Shown one piece after another: positions 53,556 to 64,000 of a stretch of 64,000 nucleotides of DNA. Position 1 is the stretch's first letter, and each line of letters starts with the position of its first letter. The translations under genes were made by a program, and so were the position numbers. Under the pieces are notes generated by a model, which searched no databases, was not told where the DNA came from, and saw nothing but the letters and a program-made list of their open reading frames with translations. Source of the DNA: Dolomedes plantarius (lineage: Eukaryota; Arthropoda; Arachnida; Araneae; Dolomedidae); contig OU015490.1 of the NCBI GenBank assembly GCA_907164885.2, positions 97,063,104-97,127,103 on the forward strand, written 5' to 3'.

Positions 53556-54776
53556 GTATTTTTTAAATATTATTATTCAAATAAAATAAAGAATTAAATT
53601 TTGGAATTTAAAATTTAAAAACAATAAAAGATTTTGTTTTGTTTTGTTTAACTTCAAGTCATTCGCAGAGAACCTTTTCTATTTCTGAAAATTTCTGTTC
53701 AAAAATTAGATCTTGTCTTTTTGCTCATCTATGAATGCATTAGTATTTTTAAAATGTTATTATTCAATAAAATAAAGAATTAAATTTTGGAATTTAAAAT
53801 TTAAAAGCAATAAAAGATCTTGTTTTGTTTTGTTTAAATTCAAGTCATTCGGAAAGAACATTTTCCATTTCTGAAAATTTCTGTTCAAAAATTAGATCTT
53901 GTCTTTTTGCTCATCAATGAATGCATTAGTATTTTTAAAATGTTATTATTCAAATAAAATAAAGAATTAAAATTTGGAATTTAAAATTTAAAAGCAATAA
54001 AAGATGTTTTTTTTGTTTTGTTTAAATTCAAGTCATTCGGAGAGAACATTTTCCATTTCTGAAAATTTCTGTTCAAAAATTACATCTTGTATTTTTTCTC
54101 ATCAATGAATGCAATAGTATTTTTGATATGTTATTATTCAAATAAAATAAAGAATTAAATTTTGGAATTTAAAATTTAAAAGCAATAAAAGATGTTGTTT
54201 TGTTTTGTTTTGTTTAAATTCAAGTCATTCGGAGAGAACATTTTCCATTTCTGAAAATTTCTGTTAAAAAATTAGATCTTGTCTTTTTGCTCATCTACGA
54301 ATGCATTAGTATTTTTAAAATGTTATTATTCAAAGAAAATAAAGAATTAAATTTTGGAATTTAAAATTTAAAAGCAATAAAAGGTCTTGTTTTGTGTTGT
54401 TTAAATTCAAGTCATTCGGAAAGAACATTTTCCATTTCTGAAAATTTCTGTTCAAAAATTAGATCTTGTCCTTTTGCTCATCTATGAATGCATTAGTATT
54501 TTGAAATGTTATTATTCAAATAAAATAAAGAATTAAATTTTGGAATTTAAAATTTAAAAGCAATAAAAGATGTTGTTTTGTTTTGTTTTGTTTAAATTCA
54601 AGTCATTCGGAGAGAACATTTTCCATTTCTGAAAATTTCTGTTCAAAAATTAGATCTTGTCTTTTTGCTCATGAATGAATGTATTAGTATTTTTGAAATG
54701 TTATTACTCAAATAAAATAAAGAATTAAACTTTGGAATTTAACATTTAAAAGCAATAAAAGATTTTGTTTTGATTT
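53556..54776. repeat. 187-bp satellite, about 6.5 copies
   Basis: Monomers include AAATAAAATAAAGAATTAAA, TTTTGGAATTTAAAATTTAA, AAGCAATAAAAGAT, TTTTGTTTTGTTT, AAGTCATTCGGAGAGAACAT and TTAGATCTTGTCTTTTTGCT. Unit starts are about 53581, 53767, 53954, 54140, 54333, 54520 and 54709. Identity is high (over 90 percent by eye), so expansion is recent. Confidence 0.95.
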
Positions 54777-54783
54777 GTTTTTC

Positions 54784-55110
54784 TAGTGGCTGGGTGAACT
54801 GAGCCATGGCTCTTCTCCGGGGGGAGTCGGAAGCGTGGGACCAATTCACCGCATGCGTTGCCCCGGGTGTACCACAAGGGGTGGGTCCACGATGCCTCCG
54901 TTTGATGGTCCGCGAATTTTAAACTGAGTCAAGTGGCGGGGCCAGACCACCCGACGCATTACCCCCAGAGGTAATTCGAGAACTTGGAGGACATTGTAGC
55001 CACGACAGACTTTACGTGCACCGGCCACCATTAGTGAACACGGCGGTGGATTTGTCGACGACCGGCATCGAACTAGAAACGTTCAGATTTCCGCCTCACT
55101 GCGTTTGCCA
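54784..55110 (-). mobile_element. GC-rich SINE-like insertion
   Basis: GC-rich block cutting the satellite. On minus it reads GGCAAACGCAGTGAGGCGG.. then AGTTCGATGCCGG (B-box-like). On the right the satellite word AAAAGCAATAAAAG resumes, the same word found at 54747 on the left, so it may be a target duplication or simply monomer sequence. The 61-codon minus-strand frame is not supported as a gene. Confidence 0.5.
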
Positions 55111-55114
55111 AAAA

Positions 55115-55505
55115 AAGCAATAAAAGTAATATTTATAAAGTTCAGTAATATTTATTTTTGTTCGGTTATCCGGTATCTGCCGGATAATTACTATCCGATA
55201 ACCGAGTTTACAGAAAATCCGGATAATTGGAAACCCTAAAGTGATGTCTGGAATAACAATCTTATTGAATACTTTTTCCGTATCTTTAAAACCTTAACTA
55301 CATATATAAACATCATCTGTTTAAAACGTGAAAAAATTTTTAAAATATATTTTACCTAATTTATATTCTGCTTGTAACTTACAATTTAATTTTTTTTTTT
55401 TTGCAAATATGCATCCAGCAGTAACTTGTAATTAAGTTATTTTTTTGACATTCTTCAGAAGAAAATATCGACAGTAGCGCTGCCACTGTCCCGAAAGTGA
55501 AGATT

Positions 55506-55540
<35 letters not shown>

Positions 55541-56309
55541 CTGTTCCATCTTTTGAATATAATCAGCAGATATACAAAAACTAATCACGTATATGCTTCA
55601 AAATCTATTTAGAATTCAGAAACTTTCAAAATACAAATTTTCGCATCTAATTTATATTCGGTTCACGACCAGTTTAAGTCAGAAAGTTTTTTCCAGTTAT
55701 ATAACTGGCAGTGTGACATTTTACTGACTAAAATCTAATGATATCACTAATAAATTCAAAAATAGTTTTTCCACTGTGAAAAACCTTATTTAAAATTCTT
55801 GTAGAATTCTACAAATAAGAAAAAATATAGACGTGGATAATTTTATATTTTGCTTACACATTTTCCATCTCTTTTTTCTTTGTCTTTGGAAACTGTCATA
55901 TAAATATTTGTTTAAAAATGTATTTGTAATAGAGTCTCGATATAGATGATCGAAAAACCCAATGAAGCAGAATTAATTGCGCTGTGGTGCTGAGCACGGT
56001 AATGGCTCAGAAATTAAACTTATCTTTTTGCATCAAAAAAATTAAATAAAGTTGAGCCAAATAAAATTTAAGATAAAAATTAAAGTAGTTTATTTAAATT
56101 AAAAACTAAAAAAGGAAATACATCAACCGGTTACATGTCCGGTAAAAAAGAAACAAGTAATAAAATACGATACAAGACTATAATATGTCAAGTATCACAA
56201 AAATAACTTAATGCAATAGCGATACACCACCGCTAAACTACAGTCAGACTCGTTATATATAGTGCTTAAACAAGGTTAACAAGCTGCAGTTAGATTTCTG
56301 GCAGCCAAT
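55115..56309. other. AT-rich stretch, no gene recognised
   Basis: TATCCG-rich patch 55155-55225 (compare 52590), (TA)n at 55508-55538. No exon. Confidence 0.45.
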
Positions 56310-56425
56310 CACAAAACAATGAAAAAATTTGCATTTAGCGAATCAAAATACAATGAGAGTTTATCTTTCGCCGGAAAATGACGGTGACGTCATTTTCCAA
56401 CATGGCGTTGTTTACAAATAAAAGC
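56305..56425. promoter_or_regulatory. Promoter-like motif cluster (CCAAT, CRE, YY1-like)
   Basis: Within about 110 bp: CAGCCAATCA (CCAAT box), the perfect CRE TGACGTCA at 56385-56392 inside an imperfect inverted repeat GGAAAATGACG / CGTCATTTTCC (56373-56398), and AACATGGCG (YY1/Pho-like) at 56399-56407, followed by CpG-rich GCGCCTCGCACGGCGC. This could be a host promoter or the U3 of an old LTR; no adjoining coding exon is recognised. Confidence 0.3.
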
Positions 56426-57373
56426 GCCTCGCACGGCGCACCCTGCGGCAAAGCCAACATGCGGACACATAAATTAAAAGGAAATAGGTGTTTTTATATG
56501 TTTAGGTCCCTTTATTTGCGCATAGTTGCCGGGATATAATCAAAGTTAGGGATAGCAATCTTTATAAGTAAAATATGCCGATAAATGGCGCTTACTCCTA
56601 ACAATTTGTATTTCCAGAAAAATGCAATTATCTATGCTATGTCACTTGTGTTCAGTGTGACACCATTCTCTATTATCTAGAGAGTACTTTTAGATAAGAA
56701 AGTATCCGAATTACAATACAGACGGTTAAATTCTTTGAAATAAATAGAAGTTTTCAGAGTAAGTTGTTCTTATAGGTTTGGAAAATGTTGGAATGATATA
56801 AAAGCTATAGATATAAGAACTTCAAGACTGGATTCTATTTCTGAAATTATAAATACGGAAATATAAATGTCTATTTGAAAAGGACAAATACAAATATCAT
56901 TAAATTATTTTATATAAATGGGGTAAAAAACATAATTTCCAATGTTATAAGATCAATCCGATTCAATCCTATATATGAGTAATAAGAACTTAAGAACTGG
57001 CTACAAGCTTTGAAATTATAAATACGCTGAGCCGTGAGCCTGACTGTCTCTTTTATCAATTAATAAACGCAGATACTAGTATAGTTAAACTAGTTGATAT
57101 AAACAGGGTAAACAACATAATTTTCAATATTATAATGACAATCCAATCCAATGCAATATAAGAACTTAAAGACGAGCTATAAGCTCTGATATTATAAATA
57201 CGTTAAGCCCAGAGCATGACTGTGTCTTTGATTAGTTCATAAATGCAGATATAATTAAACTATTTTATATCAAAAGGGTAAACAAGAATTTTCAATAGTA
57301 TAAGAACAATCTGATTCAATCCAATATAAAAAGAACATTTTAAGACTGGCTACTAGTTGTTAAATTATAAATA

Positions 57374-58660
57374 CAGAAGGTCGTTCGCACTTTCTGGAAA
57401 CGATTTTGATAGTTAAGTTTTATATATAAATGCCGTATTTTATGCGGTGATTTACTTCTATCTTATAGCCATGGTTCTTGACAATAGCTCTAGTTCGAAT
57501 TTTCCATGAAAGTAAATTTTTGCTTAGTACTGTCATGTTTTACCTAATTCCTCTTGGACCGTTTTCCAAAGTCCGTTCAGTGTTCTTATATGCCGTTTTC
57601 CTAAGGCTAGTATTAAAAAACCGAAATCCCAAAAGTCCATTGCAGAAGAGTCAGGTAATTTAACATGTATTTCATTAAATGAGATACATTTTATTCCTGT
57701 TTCTGATTCTTTCTTTGCTAAATAAGCGGCAGTTGATTTAGACGTGTGATAGAGGCTTTGACCATATGAAGTCAACTTTATCAATGTCCTTTCCATATAT
57801 GGCTGGATTTTCTTCTTCAAAAATTGGTTATAAAATATTTTGCTGATAATAGAGTGAATTCAGTTTGGCTTTACTTGAGACATTTTTGATTTTTAATTTG
57901 CCGTTGTAACAAAATCCTGCTACTATCATGAACTCCTTTGAGAACTTTTCTGTACACTGACGTAGCCATTTCATACGGTCATTCTCGTTAGTTGAGCAAC
58001 AGAAATTTGATCTTTTTTATTACAGTCACTTAAAAACACCCATGCCCCATCGAGTGTTACCACAAATTTTCATTTTTCAGCAGCTAGGTGTTTTTCATAT
58101 AATTTTCTACAATTTGTTTTTCTTTCAGCAATAGGCTTTGGCTAAAGCAGATGAACTTTAGGTTTAAACATCTTTTTTAACTTCAAATCTTTACGAATGA
58201 TTTTACTTACAGTGCCAGAACACATTCCTAGTTTTGATGCAATGGATGTTTGAGTCGGCGCATTTTCTTTTAGGATCAGAGACTTCTCTTTCTTGATATT
58301 TACCTGCGTTCGAACAGTTTTAGGGTGAGGTTTAGTGGTCATGTTTTCATTTTTACTTTCAGTTAGACGTTTTCCATTTCAAATTTAATATATTATAAAT
58401 ACCTATTTTTGAAATGGTCTAACCGACATTTTTGCACCGCTTTATAACTTGTGGATACTCCTCGGAAAGTGCAGTTACGTAACCTTCGAGCCATCTATCA
58501 ATTTTAGGAGCCAATTTCAAAATAAATCTTTTACTTTACATTCCAATCAAAGCAAAACTATAGCAGACGATTATTTTGGAGTTGCCAAATTTTTATCTCA
58601 AAATGCAAACACCGAAAACAAATTACAAAATCATTTCCATAAAGTGCGAACGACCTTCTG
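57374..58660 (-). mobile_element. mariner element, degenerate
   Basis: A 1287-bp element bounded by CAGAAGGTCGTTCGCACTTT and the complement (AAAGTGCGAACGACCTTCTG). TA precedes the left end; the right flank is AATA, so the duplication is eroded. The transposase lies on the minus strand. Confidence 0.88.
57440..58342 (-). pseudogene. mariner transposase pseudogene
   Basis: N-terminus MTTKPHPKTVRTQVNIKKEK with a helix-turn-helix APTQTSIASKLGMCSGTVSK and IIRKDLKLKKMFKPKVHLL, then a stop. Further on KFVVTLDGAWVFLSDCNKK (first Asp) near 58050, and 57533-57820 contains HTSKSTAAYLAKKESETGIK, SSAMDFWDFGFLILALGKRH (third Asp) and RTLNGLWKTVQEELGKT. The second catalytic Asp segment is altered (FIWSKP) and several stops occur. 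Non-functional. Confidence 0.87.
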
Positions 58661-59189
58661 AATATTAGACCGAGGAAATGATTGTCTCTTTGAACAATAC
58701 ATTAATGCAAATATTACCAAACTATTTGGTAAAAATAGAGTAAACATAATTTTTAATATTATAAGAACTATCCAATACAGTCCAGTATAATAAATTTTTT
58801 TTGACTGGATACTAGTTCTGAAATTATTAATACACTATACAAGGCAAGATTGTCTCTTTGTTCAATTCATAACTGTAAATATTGTTAAACTTTTAGGTGT
58901 AAACAGGGTAAACAAGTAATTTTCAATATTACAAGAACAATCCAATACAATTCAATATAATATGAACTGGCTACTATTTTTGAAAGTATAATTCCAATTT
59001 TTGATATAATTAATAATTCATAATTCCTAAATTATTAATATTTCATCTTTAAATTTTAACCACTTTTACATATCTATGGTACAATTCACATATTCAAATT
59101 TCAAGCAAATCCATTCACAATAAGAAAAGTTAGGTTTGAAGGTCCACTGTCCCTTAAGATGATCAGAAGGAAGTTGAGGGGTTGTAGTA

Positions 59190-59515
59190 GCTTAGTAATA
59201 GCACGTCGGCTTTCATTGCTGAGGGTGTTTGGATCGAATCCCGACAAGTGCCATTAAATACCTCTGTGTCTAGGCCGGATATGATAACGTTAAACCCTCA
59301 GACCGGAAAGTCTATTTATGAAGTCAGAAAAAGTAGAAGAATGTACGATCCACCCAGATGTCATCCCTGGGAGTGCTCGGTCAAAACTGAGGTGACACCG
59401 GGCTAAAACGTAATCCACCCATGTGGTATCATAATAAACCGCAGCCGCTCCACTGAATCCACTAGCCTACTTCCGGCCACGGATCATTAGAAACTACAAC
59501 AACAGCAGAAGAAAG
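59190..59515 (+). mobile_element. tRNA-derived SINE, family A
   Basis: Head GTAGTAGCTTAGTAATAGCA.. with B box GGATCGAATCC, then GACAAGTGCCATTAAATACC, TCTAGGCCGGATATGATAAC, GATCCACCCAGATGTCATCC and tail CCACTAGCCTACTTCCGGCC..GAAACTACAACAACAGCAG. Same family as 23341-23683, but with about 60 bp in the middle that differ. Confidence 0.85.
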
Positions 59516-61324
59516 TCGGAGAGCACAATTTAATAAGAAACGTGAAAGTGGGGTATTGTCGTAATATCCAATTTAATTTAAATTCCACACTTTTTCCGAT
59601 TTTGTCATTATTTTAACTCTGTCCTTTAGGTTCTAGTTTCCAGCCTTTTGAATCCATTCTTCTTTATTTGTTTGTTGCACTAAAGGCTCGATTTAAAGAC
59701 ATTACATTATATTAAATTTTTAGCTTAGCAGTTGGCAATGCATTCTACACATACCATGTTATAAATATCAAGTTATGGTACTGAGTATTCAAAATGTGCT
59801 CCAAAACTTTATAAATACACATTCAATACGTCAATCATATTGAATTTTCTTATTTTTAAAGCTAACACAAAATGCGTTATGAATGATTACCAGTATCTAA
59901 ATCCACCGCAATGGGTATAAATACAATTTGCCAAATGCAGTCTAAGCTTATACTTTTATTCATACAGAATAAAATAAAAGTACAAAAGAATATGATTACA
60001 TTTATATAAAAAAATAGTGAAGTGAAAGATTTTGCTTTCGTATATATTTGAGTCGTATATATGTGGAAATAACTATGTGAGTAGTGTCTTTCCTGATTTC
60101 TTCTAATCGTTTGATCATATTATATTTTCATTTTATTGCGCAAATGCATATTTTAACATACAGATAAATTAGAGATCAGCCCATATCCTTTCTTTTTAGT
60201 TCATTTTGATAATATTTAAACAAATTAATAATTTTCCAAGCTAAACTTATCATTGATACAATTAGCTGTAGTCAATATCGAATTCTTCCTAATGGCTTCA
60301 GTAGTCCGACATAATCGACGTAGCATTAGAGAGATGTTCTTGAGAAAAGTTTCGATTCTGGAATTTGCTTCAGTCCTAATCGAGTGACTCATTGTAATCT
60401 TCAGCAGGCTATAACCTAGTCAATATATATGAGAACCAATATGTTTGCTAGTCAGCTTCAGTGGTATCAATCCATTGTGTTTAAATGAAGCTACACTAAA
60501 GAACTCTACAGGTATAAAACAAGGAAATCGCGTATTTGTGATCTTTTTCGTATATTTATCGATTATGTAGTCCTGGAGTAACGCATGTAAAACAAAGCTG
60601 TATTGATATTTCGGGATAATCCTGGTTATATTTTGAGCTTTTGCGGCTTTATTCTACCCACTCTTTTCAACAATTTGCCACTGTCGAAATTTAAGTTGGT
60701 AGCACTTTAACGAGAATACTGATCGTCAAAAAAACTTAAAATATGACTAAATATAATTCCGTTATTATAGGCTCAGATTTTAAGTCTTTACTTCTCATTT
60801 AACGTATCACGCCTCTAAGATAAATCATCTTATAGTGTTAACGTATTACTATACTTCATCGAGCATAATAATAGCCTGTCACTTTATTTAACTTTTTTTC
60901 CCCAGAAATATTAAAAGTCCCTAATGTGTTAGGATGATTAATAGTTTCTCTGAATAACAACACTAGCGTAATACATACGTCAATAAACATTTATAACAAA
61001 TGACGGCGAGATAGAAAGGCATACATCATTTATATAATTTTAAACCAACTGTATCAGACAAGTAGATAAATGTTGTGTTGTAGCATCAAAACAGTTCAAG
61101 TGCGTGGGAAAAACGTAAAAATACAATAAGCTTACTAGACGTTGCTAATAACGTTCTTCGCAATGCAACAGTCGATGTTTCGATGAAACGAATATTTTTT
61201 TTTTTTTGCTGTAAAGGATATATAGTTTATAAAATTGATTTTAAGACACATATATTCTTGAGTAAATATGGATTTTTCAAAGGATCTCTCTCATCGATAT
61301 TAATATATCTAACTAAGAATTTAT
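59516..61324. other. AT-rich stretch, no gene recognised
   Basis: No exon, transposon end or RNA gene supported. Confidence 0.5.
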
Positions 61325-61525
61325 TTTTATTCAAAATGTAGTAAAAGAGAAACAAATACTAAAAATGTGTCGTGAACATACAATAGTTTTTACATTTACC
61401 GGCTCTATCAAATGAATGCATAGAGCTAAAAATTTTGTTTTATACTGTTTGCAATTTTTCACAGATGTTTGTTAGAAAAATATTATTGAAAATTACTTGT
61501 GTTGAAATGGCAATACATTTAATTT
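61325..61525. repeat. Dispersed repeat, copy near 61.4 kb
   Basis: Shares CCGGCT.TAT.AAAT.AATG...AGAGCTA.AAATTTT and a GTTTGTTA.AAAA.T segment with 63585-63785 in the same orientation. Diverged; class unknown. Confidence 0.55.
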
Positions 61526-61859
61526 TTTCTAAATAAAATGCATTTTGTGGGTTGTATATAAAAATAACCAGAATATTTCACACTTTGCTAACCACACTTT
61601 CGTTTTTTCGCTTATTAAAAGCTTTGTCACTATCACATATCCCTCGAGCAACTTTGAAATAATTTTCCTTAACTTCTGACAATTTATCTTCAAAGATAAA
61701 TTGCTCGTAAAATATCCTAAAATTCATGGAAAAAGAAAGAAAAATATATAATTCTCTTTACGACACTAGTTAAAAGAAAATTTAATTGAAGTTGCAAAAT
61801 ATATCGTAGAGCTTTTAAAACAACCCCAAAAATAAAGAAAAGAAAAAATATTCAGGCTG

Positions 61860-62400
61860 TTTTAAATTTCAGAGAGTAAGTGGTTTGTTGCCATCAATAT
61901 TTGTTATGATGCATGAAAAATATTTTTTAGGGAGAAAAATGCTTTTCGACTAGGAAATTAAGGTTGTAATTGGTATTTATTTCATCTTAGCCATACATGA
62001 AAATACAAAAAAATGTGTTATTCAGTAAAAGATGATTAACACAAAAGAAAATGCAATGCATTTATATTATTTGATTTACAACTTTTAACATTAATTAAAA
62101 AGTAAGCAAATGGAAAGAAAAAAATAATATACTCTAAAGGCCAGAGGATAAATAAATTGTTGCCATCAATATCTGTTAAAATGCATGCAAAATTTTAGAC
62201 AAAAAGCGGAATTCGAAAACAGATTGATTGTTTTTGAATATTTGCTAACACAAACATGAAAACGCAGTGCTACGGATTTATTTAAAAAAACAAATTGTAA
62301 TGAATATTAACAACATTTGGTATTGGATTTTAAATAATACAAGCTATAAAAAGGAAAGAAACAGGTTTTTAAAACACTTGAAACTTTAGTAGATAAATTT
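61860..62400. repeat. Imperfect ~267-bp tandem duplication
   Basis: TTGTTGCCATCAATAT occurs at 61891 and 62158, each followed by similar sequence (TGTTA..ATGCATG.AAA, CATGAAAA, ATTAACA..TT). Two diverged copies, no coding capacity. Confidence 0.6.
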
Positions 62401-64000
62401 TATATTGACTTATCTAAACTTCTTTAACAGTAGAACGCCTGAACCTTTAAACTTACTTCAGTACCTGATCGCGATCATTGATAAAATTAGTCTAAAATTA
62501 TTATACGATTTTTTTAATTATGATTATTTTTTTTCAATCATTCACAAATGGAAATAAAACATTTTGAAATTAAAATCGAATTTTAAAAATATAAGCATCA
62601 AAATTAATCTTTTATGCCCTTCACGCATATAAACAGTATTTATGGGAAGACTAGAAATTTACTATGGAATTGGTAGCCTAAATGCAAAGGAACTTACCTA
62701 AAATTCAATATTTATTTTCACTAAACAACTTTAATAACTTCTTAAAACAATATCGGAGGCTATATATAACTAGTAACAGCATATCAGAACATTCGTACCG
62801 AATTTATTATTTTTTAAAATTTTCTCATAATATATAAAATTGGTCATTTTGATCCCATTTTATATATTATTACTATTCAAGGCGTTCTTGGTAAATTAGG
62901 TTCTAGTTTTTAAACACAGCAAAAGCAAAACAAAAATATATCATTATTTTAAATAAATGAGTTATTTAGGAAAAGTTGTGTAACTAGGAAAAGTGCAAAA
63001 GTTGTTTCGTAACGAAAGTTACGAAACACCAAAATTTGAAAAGAATCATTTTGACCTCATCCGGCATTCTAGGTTAAATTAGAAATATAAAAAAAAAAGA
63101 AGACAAAAAACTGATTCCTGGAGGAAACTTTGGTGATGATTGCTCTTTAATTTCCTCTAACTCAAAGAAATGGAAAGATTAATAGTAATTACAACCAGTC
63201 TGTTAAAATGCGAAAACTACCTGAAATCAGATTAATTTTGAAATCAGAACAATGGTTGTATATAATTTTGCAATTTATATATTTAAATGGATTTTCTTTT
63301 TAGTACCTGAATCAGTTACTGCGCGTATATGTTTCTATAGCAACTGTGTTGGTATGGTTCTGTTGAAGCACGCCTACATATGTTGATAAAATTCGCTCGC
63401 TTTCAGCAACGTTGCAGAGTGAAGTTGAATTAGTGAAGTTCATCAATTATTAATGCATTAATGTTGGAAAATGTTTAACTTGCGCATGTAAAACTACCCA
63501 TATTTTTACATAAATATGAGACAGAAATATGTTTAAATAGACAACACGGTTTTCTTTCCATGCATCTATTATTCTGAAAGTTTTGAGGAAATGTAAATTT
63601 CTAAAGAAAAAAGAAATGCAAATACTAATAAATGTACCGAGAACGAACAATATATCTTATCTTTGCCGGCTGTATGAAATAAATGTTTAGAGCTACAAAT
63701 TTTATGAATTACTGTCTGTTATTTTTCGTCAATGTTTGTTAAAAAATTGTCAATTAGTTGTTGTTTGGAAATGACAATATCTTTAAGCGCCTTTTCTCAC
63801 ATTACAACTAACGAATTTTCAAGAAAAGAAATCTTAAATTATTACGCAACTAATTTGCTTAATTGCATTCAAGTCCATAACTACTATGCACATATCAGCA
63901 AACACGGAATAATTTTTCAATAATTATCGAGAAACACTGAATATTATTACAAATAAATAATTAAATATAATCAAAACAGTCTGCGTAGTTGGCCTAAAAA
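62401..64000. other. AT-rich stretch with second dispersed-repeat copy
   Basis: Contains the 63585-63785 copy of the repeat described at 61325. A palindrome GTAACGAAAGTTAC lies near 63010. No exon recognised. Confidence 0.5.

Larger units (their letters stand above)
56800..58985. repeat. ~170-bp tandem array, split by a mariner
   Basis: Units share GACTGGCTACTAG, GAAATTATAAATAC, GACTGTCTCTTTG, AACAGGGTAAACAA and TTTTCAATATTATAAGAACA. Unit marks at 56826, 56995, 57171, 57343 and, after the insertion, 58802 and 58966 give a 165-175 bp period. The mariner at 57374-58660 interrupts it. Confidence 0.88.

Noticed and set aside
55983..56469. Solo LTR with TG..CA ends
   Set aside because: TGTGG and CCACA-like ends can be picked out, but no flanking target duplication was found and the boundaries are arbitrary.

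Overview
This is an animal nuclear genome window of low GC content. It most likely comes from an arachnid, with a spider as the best guess. It has a spliced rhodopsin-class receptor gene with GT-AG introns and no bacterial features. It carries long (TA)n microsatellites, several tRNA-derived SINEs, and a dense mix of mariner, Tc1, hAT and piggyBac DNA transposons. The arachnid assignment is inferred from the look of the transposons, not proved.

Only one host gene is convincingly supported. It is a neuropeptide G-protein-coupled receptor on the minus strand, in three exons: 25643-26041 (N-terminus, TM1, TM2), 23048-23281 (TM3, DRY motif, TM4) and 11331-11722 (second extracellular loop, TM5, third intracellular loop, TM6). 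The intron phases agree and the joined 341 residues are open. TM7 and the tail were not found. The second intron is 11.3 kb and holds most of the repeats between 11.7 and 23 kb.

Layout. 1-5.8 kb: microsatellites, a hAT fragment, and a 1.65-kb inverted-repeat element with internal tandem repeats and a small GC-rich MITE in one arm. 5.8-9.6 kb: a ~200-bp tandem array broken by a hAT, a mariner and a truncated Tc1. 10.4-13.5 kb: a SINE, two copies of a TTAA-flanked MITE, receptor exon 3 and a 77-bp tandem repeat. 15-23 kb: GC-rich blocks next to (TA)n, a hAT pseudogene carrying a nearly complete Tc1, and an inverted repeat. 23-26 kb: receptor exons 1 and 2, two SINEs and two perfect hairpins. 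27.8-31 kb: a hAT MITE, the third TTAA MITE and a second TTAA-type MITE. 34.9-41.7 kb: a full-length piggyBac, a 785-bp duplicated block and a truncated second piggyBac. 44.7-51.2 kb: the fourth TTAA MITE, a full-length Tc1 pseudogene and a mariner-derived foldback. 53-59.5 kb: an unassigned ORF, a 187-bp satellite, a SINE-like block, a promoter-like cluster, and a ~170-bp array containing a mariner pseudogene and followed by a SINE. 59.5-64 kb: AT-rich with weak repeats.

The window reads as a receptor locus swollen by DNA transposons. Many insertions have exact target-site duplications or a preserved empty site, so relative ages can be read directly. No novel multi-gene system was found.
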